Source of the DNA: Chloranthus sessilifolius
Lineage: Eukaryota > Streptophyta > Magnoliopsida > Chloranthales > Chloranthaceae
Reading direction: 5' to 3'
Assembly: GCA_021018995.1 (NCBI GenBank)
Contig: CM037585.1
Location: forward strand, 63,738,646 to 63,802,645
Length of the DNA: 64,000 nt
This document shows positions 45,391-55,302 of this stretch, piece by piece. The position numbers were made by a program, and so were the translations under genes. Position 1 is the stretch's first letter, and every line of letters starts with the position of its first letter. The notes under the pieces were generated by a model that searched no databases, was not told where the DNA came from, and saw nothing but the letters and a program-made list of their open reading frames with translations.

Positions 45391-48299
45391 CTAATCTGAT
45401 TCCGAATCTATAAGGAAATCCCAGCCCATCTTTTTATCCTGTGCCTTAAGGGAAGCTCTATCCTGTTTCTTCTTTTCCTCCCTCTCCATTTTCTTTTCAG
45501 CTGGTGTTTTCTTTGTAGTTGGAGCTTTAGGTGCCCTCACCCTTACTTTTGGTGGCTTGGGAGCTTTTGGATCCTTGGGTTCTTGAGGGGCTTTTCCTTT
45601 GCGCTTAGCAGGGGGTGGCAGGGGATTTTCCTTTGCCTTTGGCTTCAGCTTCTGCAGGGGGGACCACTGGGGACCTCTCTTTTCCTTTAGCTTTGGGTTC
45701 CTTAGTGGGGACCACTGGGGATTTCCCTTTTCCAGTGGACTCAGGTTTGGTAGGGGACTATGCCTCTTCAGACTGGGTAGCAGACTCTTTGCCAATTTTT
45801 AAAGGGACAGCTTTGGGAGCAAACCTCTTGGCAGTGACTTTCCTCCGCTGAGGATAAGTTTGCTTCTGTGGTGGTTCAGCAGAGGCCGTGGTAGGGGTAG
45901 GTTGCTCAGTAGTTGGAGGTTGCACCAGAGGAGGTGAAGCAGGAGCTTTTCCTTTATCTTTCTGGGGCTTAGGTGGTGCCTCCTCAGACTGGGCAGGTGG
46001 AGCTGGAGTAGTACTTGGCTCAGGCTTAGGCATGTGAACAGAGATGGGGCTCGACTGGTAAGGTTCATTTTGGGCAGCAGCTAATGCGGATTCCAATGAG
46101 GCTATCTTGATTTGAAATTTGAGGATGTCAGTCTCATGGATCTCCTTTTAGATTTTTTGGATTTCCTGTGCATTGTTAAGTCGTTTTTCAAGCATTCTTG
46201 CCCGGGCATTCGCGGCAGGAGCATTGGATTTCTCATACTCCCAATTTATCTGATGGTAAGTAGCTATAGCCTTGGCCTTTTGGTAGGCGTCCAAAATGTT
46301 TGTCCACCCCAATGAGATGCCCAAAAGTTGTTGTCAGTGTTCTTCCATCATTTTATCAATCTGCTCCAGCAGGGGGGTCTCAATTGATTGGCGAAGCTTG
46401 GCCATGCCCCTCAGGACATCCATCCTCAGGTAAGCATTATCTCTCATATGATGGAGGATGGTGAGGTAGGAAAGGAAATGGGAGGGTAGAAGTTAATGTT
46501 GATGGTGGGAGGGTGTGAAAGTCAGGAGGGAAGTCTGTTTAGATTTGTTTGTCAGTGGACAGGACCAAGGGAGTTGAAGTGGATGGTGGAGGGATGGGTG
46601 GAGTGATGAAGGTCTGTAGGGTGGATTGGATGGAGGTGAGTTCAGCCTGCATCTGGTCCTATTTTTTGGTATTGGTGGATAATTGTGCTTGTATGTCTTG
46701 GATAAGGGGTAGGATGAGGTTTAGTGTGTCAAAGGTAAGAGGTTGGGTTTGGGAAGAAGAGGGTACTGGTTGGAAAGGGGAGGAAGGAGCATGATGGAAA
46801 GTGGAGGGAGGGGAAGAGGGGGGTTCTGGGGAGTGGTACTGGGAGGTAATTAGGGAGTCTGGGAGAGGGGTGTAGTAGGCTGGTATTGTTTCAAGGAAGG
46901 TAGATATAAAGGCTTGGAAGCCTATGAATGTGTTAAGGGTTAAGTCAATGTCTATGAGGGGGAGTGTAGTAGATATGGCTGGGGTAGTGGTTTATGCAAT
47001 GTGGAGAGTGTCAATGGTGATAGAAGGTATTGAGGGTGGTGTTTGGGAGATGGTTGGGATGGTCTCAGTTGTTTTTCATTTTTTGTAGGAGATGAGTGGG
47101 GGGCTGGTAGGCTTAGGTGGAGATAAGGAGGGAATTGTGGCTATGTACTGAGGTAAGGTAGGGGATGGTGAGTCCTCCCATGGACCAAGCACAGGTGAAG
47201 GGGGAGTGGGCATGGAGAATGGAAATAGAGGGGGTTGAGAGATGGATGCAAGAGGGGTGGTGGATGCATGGGTAACAGGTGCTGCTGCTGCAATGGAAGT
47301 GATAATCTCTGGAGGCACCTCCTTTGTAGCAGGGGTAGACCCTGATCCGGCTGCCACTTCTGTTTGCTTGGGCAGGACCTAAGCCTCAGCTTTCCTCTTT
47401 TTCTGACCCCCCATCATGCTCCTACTGATTCCCCATTGCCTCTTAGCAAAGGTAGTAGGAGTAAGGGTGGTGGTCTGCTCAGCCCTTCCTATCTTGTATC
47501 CCCCTTTGATCAGCAGCAAGGTAATGATTCCTGCATAGGGCAGAGTGTGAGGCTTCTTGTTTGACCCTAACTTATCCACTGTGTCTTTCATAGCCTCAAA
47601 AATTAGCCAAGCTGCATGGAAGCCATGGCCCATGTGGTAGGAGTAGACAACATCCGCAATGGGGGTTCTCCTTTCTTGCTGATGTCCTAAGCAATATATG
47701 TTCTTCCGCATGACTTGGTCAATGAACAGCAGTTCAGGTTCTAGTTCCCTCCTTCTGATTGAGTCCCCGGTGGCTTTTAATCCTCTAGTTAGGGCCAATG
47801 CAATTGTATCAATCGATGCACTCAGAGGGGGGCCATATCCATAGCTAGGATTAAATGCTGCTGGGATGCCCAACACTTCAGCTATCATCTTGGGGCCCAC
47901 TAACATATCAAAGTCGTCAATCAGCACCAGCAAGCACCCTTGTCCATCATTGTCCTTCTTGACCTTGATGTGCTGATAAAACAGCTGCACTAGCCTGGGG
48001 TAGGCTAGTGCTGGAATTCCTCTCATCATTGGCATCAGGCCCGCTTTGCTCATAAATTATATTGCAGGGGCAGAGAGAGGTTCTTTCTCAAAAAATGGTA
48101 CATCAAAGGCTGTTTTAGGCTCCAATGGAATTGACTCCATGAGCTCAGAAGGAGTACAGAACTTTGTGGTTGGTACCGCCGTCTCCTCAACTAATTCCTT
48201 TCCTTTCTTGGGGAACTTTGAAGTCTTGGCCTTTTTAGGGGTGGTCTCTGCAGGGTCCTTGTCCTCCCCTTTTCTCTTCTGTGCAGATTTTGGAGCCAT
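45391..48299 (-). pseudogene. Element D ORF3 (post-integrase ORF), broken
   Basis: The start at 48299 gives MAPKSAQKRKGEDKDPAETT, a basic, NLS-like N-terminus. A stop codon at about 48054 (TAA where C has a Glu codon) interrupts it. The conserved globular part then runs 48053-47379, with motifs IPALAYPRLVQLFYQHIK, NPSYGYGPPLSASIDTI and ATGDSIRRRELEPELLF, and ends at an in-frame TAG after KAEA. Pro/Ser/Thr-rich frames follow (47357-46400), then a coiled-coil remnant (about 46340-46100), Pro/Lys-rich parts (46096-45450) and the tail MGWDFLIDSESD. No membrane segment or signal peptide is seen. The family is known from Athila-type elements; its role is unknown. Confidence 0.7.
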
Positions 48300-49450
48300 G
48301 TCTAACTTTTTCCTATAGTATGAGAAACGGGAGCTGAAATCTAAGGTTTGGTTTGATTTGACGCACAGGGCACCTCAAGATCTCTGAGCAGAGGGCAATG
48401 GATGGAGGTGATATTAGGAATAACTCTATAGAATTGTGAAGTGAATGATGAGCTGTAGGAGTGATGCTGGACGGGAGAGGGAAGAGCTCTAGAAGCTAGG
48501 GTTTTACAGAGGTAAGAAGGATGAAAATAATGAAAAAGGGACAAAGCGTGGGGTTGAAATACTTATCGCGAAGCTCGACGTGCTTTGGAACATCTGGTCG
48601 CGGGTTTGGAAATGAACCTAGCAAAAGTGTTGATTAAATTTGGATTGTGCAACAATCTCTCAAGTTATCCTTGGAGCTTGCGACAGAGTGAGATTAATTC
48701 ATGTGAATTGCGCGAGTGGCTCCTAGGTCTCTTTTGGATTGTGCGAAAAGCTCTGAGATTCATTTTAAATCTCACGACAGACTTAGAATCTCGCGATAGT
48801 AAATGAATTATTTCTATTGAATTGCGCGAGGGTCTCCCAGTTTACCTTGTGAACCTCACGACAGCCTGATAATCTCGTGATAACTACTGAATAGCTCGAT
48901 ATGGACCGCGCGAGAGGTTCACTGGTGTAAAGGAATCATGCGATGGCTGATGGATGGCCCTATGTGAATCGCACAAAAAGTTCTCAGGTACGCATGAATC
49001 TCGCGACAGCTATTGAATGTTTCCATGTGAACTGCGCGAAATTCTCTCAGACTTCCTTTTTAACCTCGTGATCACTTATGAATCTCGCGATAGTCTCCCA
49101 GACTTTCATTTTGGACCTAGCGACAGTAAGGAATAAAACAGAGAGCATGTGCTCTTTGTTCTGCCCCTTTGCCTGTTTGCTTGTGGTTGGATCCTAGGCA
49201 TGACTCTCTCCTATGGCTACCTCTAGACACATGTAAACTCAATCATCCAATCAAAAACGACCTCCCATATTAGGCGTGCAACAGAAGCTATCTATTGAAA
49301 AACAGTAAGAATCAAACCATGCATCAAAAGTTCAAAACAGATTGGTCCAGATTCAGATAAGACCACGAACAAATCCTAAAGAATAGAAACAAGTAAGATA
49401 AATCAACCAAAAACATCATACATATGATACAGTAATGACACACCTATGGA
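48300..49450 (-). promoter_or_regulatory. Integrase-ORF3 spacer of element D with CG-core motif array
   Basis: There is no ORF. From about 49140 to 48560 it contains many copies of GCGCGAG, CTCGCGAT, CTCGCGACAG and related motifs spaced about 20-45 bp, set in pyrimidine-rich sequence. The leader to the ORF3 ATG follows. A TATA box is not clear at the place where A has one. The part 49140-49450 shows nothing recognised. Confidence 0.45.
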
Positions 49451-50743
49451 TCAGTTTGAAGAAGGAGGTCCTTGAAGGTGAATGGTGTCCATGAGTTCGG
49501 CAGGTTTTTCAAAACAAGGCTTAAGCCTTTGACCATTCACCTTTAAGGTTCTCCCAGACTTGGGATCCTTGATTTCCACAGCACCAGATGGAGAAACATG
49601 CATGACAATGTAAGGACCTTCCCATCTGGATTTCAATTTGCCCGGAAAAAACTTAAGTTTGGAGTTAAACAACCAAACCTTATCACCCGCAATGAAACTC
49701 TTTCTCAACAGCCCTTTGTCAAAGAAAGCTTTGGACCTTTCCTTGTAGATCCTGGCATTGGCATACGCATCCATCCTTAGTTCTTCCAATTCCGACTGCT
49801 GCAGCAACCTGTGATGACCAGCAGAAGTTAGATCTAGATTTAAATGTTTGATGACCCAATAGGCCCTGTGTTCTAACTCCACTGGGAGATGACAGGCCTT
49901 GCCATAGACCAGTCTGAATGGGGACATACCAATGGGGGTCTTATAGGCAGTCCTATAAGCCCAGAGTGCATCATTAAGCTTGTCAGCCCAATCCTTCCTA
50001 TCAGTCCTCACAGTCTTCTCAAGGATATGCTTGATCTCCCTATTTAAAATTTTAACTTGCCCACTGGTTTGTGGGTGGTAGGGAGTAGCAATCCTATGGG
50101 TGACAGAATATTTCTTGAGCAAGCTCTCGAAATTTCTATTACAGAAATGGCTCCCCCCATCACTGATAATGGCTCTAGGGGTACCAAATTTGAAGAAGAT
50201 ATTCTGCTTTATGAACTTGAGGACAACCTGGTTATCATTAGTTCTTGTGGCAATGGCTTCTACCCATTTGGAAACATAGTCCACTGCCACTAAGATGAAA
50301 TGAAAACCATTTGAAGGAGGAAAGGGGCCCATAAAATCAATACCCCACACATCAAACAGTTCTACAACAAGGATGGGCTGTAAAGGCATTGAATTTCGTT
50401 TAGACAGCCCTCCTAGTTTCTGACATCTTTCACAAGTCTTGCAGTGTGTATTGGCATCTCTGAAAAGAGAAGGCCAATAGAGCCCACATTGCAACACTTT
50501 GTCAACTATTTTTCTCCCACTAAAGTGACTCCCACAGGCATTTTCATGGCACATGGCCAGAATACTGGGGACATCACTTTCGGGGATGCATTTTCGAATG
50601 ATTTGGTCTGCATAATACTTGTACAAGCTAGGTTCTTCACAGAAGAAGAATTTGACTTGTGATAAAAATAGGTCTTTGTCCATTTTTGTCCAATGGAAGG
50701 GATCTTGCCTATAACTAGATAATTGACAATATGTGCATACCAA
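49451..50743 (-). CDS. int: Element D integrase, uninterrupted frame
   Basis: About 430 codons without a stop. Integrase inserts the reverse-transcribed DNA into the host chromosome in the nucleus. Visible parts in order: an N-terminal zinc-binding region ending CKTCERC, the catalytic core with Asp in [10 protein letters not shown], Asp in IISDGGSHF and Glu in [11 protein letters not shown], and a C-terminal domain with [20 protein letters not shown] and [16 protein letters not shown]. The C-terminal frame ends LQGPPSSN. No chromodomain is seen, as expected for Athila. The true start is within the pol polyprotein, so the frame start at 50743 is only where the upstream stop lies. It is the only long intact frame of the element. 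Confidence 0.9.
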   Translation of the reverse strand: MVCTYCQLSSYRQDPFHWTKMDKDLFLSQVKFFFCEEPSLYKYYADQIIRKCIPESDVPSILAMCHENACGSHFSGRKIVDKVLQCGLYWPSLFRDANTHCKTCERCQKLGGLSKRNSMPLQPILVVELFDVWGIDFMGPFPPSNGFHFILVAVDYVSKWVEAIATRTNDNQVVLKFIKQNIFFKFGTPRAIISDGGSHFCNRNFESLLKKYSVTHRIATPYHPQTSGQVKILNREIKHILEKTVRTDRKDWADKLNDALWAYRTAYKTPIGMSPFRLVYGKACHLPVELEHRAYWVIKHLNLDLTSAGHHRLLQQSELEELRMDAYANARIYKERSKAFFDKGLLRKSFIAGDKVWLFNSKLKFFPGKLKSRWEGPYIVMHVSPSGAVEIKDPKSGRTLKVNGQRLKPCFEKPAELMDTIHLQGPPSSN

Positions 50744-50754
50744 GGAACTAAATA

Positions 50755-52483
50755 CTAGATGGCAAACAGTTGCTCATCCAAGAAGACATCATTTGTAGCA
50801 AGGTCATCAACACCTTTTTCTAACATAATTCTGGACAAGTGGTCAGCCACCACATTTTTTACACCCTTCTTGTCCTTGATTTCGATGTCAAACTCCTGCA
50901 ACAGGAGTATCCATCTAGTCAATCTGGGTTTTGCAGTGGTCAGTGAAGATGACAGTTTTAGACCCAAGTAGGTAAGGTCTAAACTTGTCCACAGCAAAAA
51001 CCACTGCCAAAAGCACTTTCTCAGTGGTTGTGTAGTTCAGCTAAGCTTCAGCAAGTGATTTGCTGAGATATGCAATGACCACAGGTAGCTTATCCTTTCT
51101 CTGGCCCAAGACAGCACCTATTGCCAAGTCAGATGCATCACACATCAACTCAAAGGGTAAGGTATAGTCAGGTGTTTAGAGTACAAGAGTAGAGGTGAGG
51201 CAGATTTTTAACTTTTCAAAAGCCTCAAGACATTCAGCAAAGAAGTCAAAGGGCACATCCTGGTAGAGCAGGTGGCACAATGGTTTAGCAATTTTGCTGA
51301 AGTCTTTGATAAACCTCCTTTAGAATCCAGCATGCCCAAGGAAGGATCTGATTTGCTTGATTGTTCTTGGAGGGGGCAAATTTGCAATGAGGTCAACTTT
51401 GTCCTTGTCTACCTCAATTCCATCTTTAGAGACCACATGGCCCAACACAATCCCTTGTGTTACCATGAAGTGGCTCTTCTCCCAACTTAAGACCAAATTG
51501 GTCTCTTCACATCTTTGTAAGACTTGATGGAGGTGTTGTAGACATTGGTCAAAGCTATCCCCATAAACCAAGAAATCATCCATGAAGATTTCTAAAAATT
51601 TATCAATCATATCAGAAAAGATGGTATACATACACCTCTGAAAGGTGGCTGGGGCATTACATAATCCAAAAGGCAACCTTCTGTAAGCAAAGGTGCCGAA
51701 AGGACAAGTAAAAGTAGTTTTCTCTTGATCAAGGGGGTGCACAGGGATCTGGTTGTACCCTAAGTACCCATCAAGAAAATAGTAAAAAGCTTTCCCAGCC
51801 AACTTATCCAAAATTTGATCAATAAAAGGGAGAGGGAAGTGGTCTTTTCTGGTCTTGGAGTTGAGTTTTCGATAATCGATGCAAACTCTCTAGCCAGTGG
51901 TCTCCCTGGCTGCTCTCAACTCTCCAGAGTCAGTTGTTATCACTGTGATGTCAGACCTTTTGGGTACCACTTGGATTGGTGCCACCCATTCAGAATCAGA
52001 GATGGGGTAAATTACTCTAGCATCCAACAACTTAATGATTTCTTTCAGAACCACTTCTTACATGTGAGGATTCAATTTCCTCTGTATTTCCCTGGAGGGT
52101 GTTGAACCCTCCTCCAAATGAATCCTATGCATACAGATTGATGCATCAATCCCTCTCAGATCAGCAATGGTCTAGCCAATTGCTTTCTTGTGCTTCCTCA
52201 GAACTGTTAACAATTCCTTCTCTTGCTCACTGGTTAGAGAAGAGGAGATAATTACAGGAAGTTTCTCTTCTTTCTCGAGAAAAGCATATTTCAATGTCTC
52301 TGGCAGCTTCTTGAGCCTCAGATCAGGGGCGTGTTGGATGGATGGCAGGATTGGTGTATTATTGGTTGGAGGAAGGGGCAGCAATGTAGGTTTCTAATTG
52401 GAATGCTGCACTAAGCCCACAGAAGACCTCACTAGGGGTATGTCTTCTGACATTAAAGCTAGGCTTCCTTCCTCCACCATATT
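50755..52483 (-). pseudogene. pol: Element D reverse transcriptase and RNase H, broken
   Basis: Reverse transcriptase copies element RNA, and RNase H removes the RNA strand. The RT core is readable in 51320-51811: FLDGYLGYNQIPVHP, TFTCPFGTFAYRRLPFGLCN, the catalytic FMDDFLVYGD (Met-Asp-Asp form typical of Athila) and SFLGHAGF. Upstream, SLTSEQEKELLTVLRKHKKA precedes several stops (near 52170, 52060 and 51890). RNase H pieces follow: CDASDLAIGAVLGQRKDKLP, then after one stop [20 protein letters not shown], a small deletion, and [11 protein letters not shown]. The chain ends at a stop at about 50755, next to integrase. At least five stops and one deletion make it non-functional. Confidence 0.88.
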
Positions 52484-53252
52484 TCAAACTTCAGTTAAAT
52501 CAGTGACAATACTGTTCCACTCCAGCAGAGTGGGCAGTTCTTCTTCAACAATTTCTTCTAATACATCTACTGCAAAGCATTCCTCATTGTCCAGCTGAGG
52601 GTACTTTGCACTGTTGTACACATTAAGCTCAACTTTCATATGTCTGAAAGTGACCTCCATGATCCCAGACCTGCATTGAATGTATGCATTGGCAGTGGCC
52701 AAAAATGGTCTGCCCAGAATGATAGGTATCGGGGATATACTCTTATTACAGCTCATGTCCAAAACAAGAAAGTCTGTAGGGTAGAAGAACTTGTCTACCC
52801 CCACTAGGACATTGTCAACCACTCCCATGGGATTTCCTCTCAGACCTATCAGCCATCAATAGAACAATGGGGGTGGGCTTCAGCTCCCCCAAACCTAACT
52901 GCTGATATACACTGTATGGCAGCAGGTTAACACTGGCTCCAAGGTCCGAAAGGGCCCTTCCAATCGTGTGGTCACCAATAATATAGGGAATAGTGGGTAT
53001 CCCTGGGTCTTGCAACTTCTCAGGTATTGTCATGGTTAATACAGAATTAACTGTATCAGTTGCAAAGACCTTTTTAGACAAATGGCCTCTGGCCTTCCTT
53101 TTCTGAGTACAAAGGTCTTTCAAAAACTTCGCATAGGTTGGGACCTGTTGGATTGCATCAAGGAGGGGTAAATTTATCTTGACCTGCTTAAAGGTCTCCA
53201 TCATTTCCTCGATCTTTGCCTGACCCTTATCAAAAGGGGCAGGGCCACTCAA
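52484..53252 (-). pseudogene. pro: Element D aspartic protease region, frameshifted
   Basis: Retroelement protease processes the Gag-Pol polyprotein. The first frame (52815-53252) carries a gag-pro linker, then ALSDLGASVNLLPYSVY, the Athila-type form of the active-site strand, with Asp-Leu-Gly in place of Asp-Thr/Ser-Gly. A frameshift near 52825 follows. The second frame (52484-52828) has NVLVGVDKFFYPTDFLVLD and the second conserved strand IILGRPFLATANAYI. It ends in a stop at 52484. Confidence 0.85.
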
Positions 53253-53315
53253 AGCTTGAGGAAAAGGCAGCTGAGATACTGCTGGTTCCTCAGCTGCCAG
53301 CCTATGATTGAACTT

Positions 53316-55024
53316 TTATTTTTTTCTTTTTTCTATTTTTATCTCCTGCTGAGGCTCAACTACAACCTCTTTATTTTTCCCTTGTTGAAGGGTAGCAGGC
53401 AGTTCTTGACTCTGTGCTCTAACAAAGTCCTTATCATTTTCACTTGACATTTCCTTGGGAATGACCTCTCCTTGTTCTTTTCCCACCTGGTTGTCTACCA
53501 GCTTGCCAGACCTTAAGGCTGTGATGGCATTGGCCCCCTCAAAATTTGAGGAGCCCTTTGGGTTGGCTACTGGTTGGCTTGGCAACCTGCCCTCCTCTCT
53601 TTTAGCCAGAGCATTGGCTATTTGGCCAAGTTGCTCTTCTATTTTCTTAATGCTTTGACTGTGAGAAGTCACAGTCTGATTCAAGGGTCCAAGGCTTTGC
53701 AATTGGGCCAAAACCTAGTCCTCGAAAGAAGCACTTCGAGGCTGAGGTGGGGGAACTACCAATTGATTTTGTTGCTGGGGTTGCTATTGCTGCTAGAAAT
53801 TCAACCTTTGGGCATAACCCTGGTTAAACTGCTGTTGTGGCCTTTGAGGTAAGGCCAACATCTGTTGTGGCTGAACATAATTGTCTTACCTCCACCTCAA
53901 ATTTGGGTGGTCTCTCCATTGGTAACCAGCATTCTGGTGCTGGTATCCATATGGTTATTTATTGTAGCCACCAGAGTGTTATTGTCCAAAAGATTAGGTA
54001 GCAGCAGCATGTTCCATTACAAACTCAGGGTATTGCCCTGTAGATGGGCACTCTTCCACTGTGTGCTGTGGAGATTGGCATATCAGACATGCCTCCATCA
54101 CTTGTGCAGCCATTCTGGGCTGCACCACAGTCAAAACTTTGTCAAATCTTTCAGTAAGATTGGCCATCTGCATTCTCAGGTCATCATTTTCTCTAATTTC
54201 ATACATCTTTCCTTTAGAAGTTTCAGCCACCCCCAACTTAGGAGAAGGCTCTTGAACAGTTCTAGATGAGGACATCTTCTGGAAAGCATTTTCACTTATG
54301 ACCTCGAACAAGTCCCATGCCTCATCAGCTGTTTTATGCATGTATGTTCCACCACAAGAGGCATCTACCATGTCTCTGCTCTTCTCATCTATCCCATTGT
54401 AGAAGCTCTGGACAAGCTGTCAGTCAGGGATCTTGTGGTGGGGACATTGTTTGAGCATCTCCTTGAATCTGTCCCAAGATTGGTTAAAATCCTCAGTTGG
54501 GGATTGGGCAAAAGCAAGTATGCCTTTCCTCAACTGGCTGGTTTTGGTCTCTGAGAGGACTCTGGGAGGTCTTTCCAAGTAGTGGTACTGTTGTTTGGGA
54601 GAGTAGACAACCAGGTGCTGGCCCTGTCCTTTAGGGAGAAAGGAAAGAGCCTTAGCCTAGTGGCTTTTGGTCCCAAACCAGCAATGGAAAATGTCATGCA
54701 CAAGGCCAAGAGCTGGTCAATGTGCTTGTAAGGGTCTTCCTTGCTAAGCCCATGGAAAGAGGGAAGCATTTGGATGATGGAAGTTTTGATTTCGTAGTTT
54801 CCTTGAACATCTGGGAATTGAATGCTGAAAGGGGAATTATAATCATCTGGAGCATTCAATTCCTTCAATGTTCTAGGTTGTTCTTCACCCATGACTGCTA
54901 TCTCAATTTCAATAGGGGGCTCAACTATGGTGTGTCTGTGCCTTCTCGGTCTTCTACCCCTTTCAATCTCAGGGTTAGCAGACTCTAACGTAGGACTGAG
55001 AGATCTCCTTCCTAACATACACAC
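53316..55024 (-). pseudogene. gag: Element D gag, broken
   Basis: The N-terminal frame (54530-55024) has an Arg-rich start, then TLKELNAPDDYNSPFSIQF, GNYEIKTSIIQMLPSFHGLS and LRLFPFSLKDRASTWLSTL. A short deletion after TTWKDL breaks it relative to element A. The next frame (53994-54371) carries MVDASCGGTYMHKTADEAWD and a complete zinc knuckle CLICQSPQHTVEEC (CX2CX4HX4C). A third frame (53316-53711) is the C-terminal coiled part (SIKKIEEQLGQIANALAKRE) leading into protease. The knuckle is intact here, unlike in A. Confidence 0.88.
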
Positions 55025-55302
55025 ACACCAATAGCAGGGAAAACTATTCTAATCAACAGCTTATGGAATCTTCAAAGGAGAAATAAACTGAGGTTTTGAA
55101 GGTTAGAGAAGTGTAAACAGAGGTAGCTAGACTCTCAATGCAATTCTAGTCTCCTTCTCTGCTACAGTTCAGATTTGCAAAAAAAATTCTAAATGTAAAT
55201 CAGCAGTATCAATTATTCACAAGTACAACTACCAAAGAATAAATAATCGAAAATCTAGAGTCTACTAAAAGATCAAGATCCCTGACAACAGCGCCAAAAA
55301 CT
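55025..55302 (-). other. Element D leader and primer binding site (55279-55296)
   Basis: The minus strand at 55279-55296 reads TGGCGCTGTTGTCAGGGA, a slightly diverged tRNA-Asp-type PBS, placed 6 bp from the LTR end. The rest is leader with no ORF. Confidence 0.8.

Noticed and set aside
48560..49140. Regularly spaced CG-core motifs considered as a CRISPR array
   Set aside because: Units are degenerate with variable spacing and no constant repeat, in a plant retroelement.
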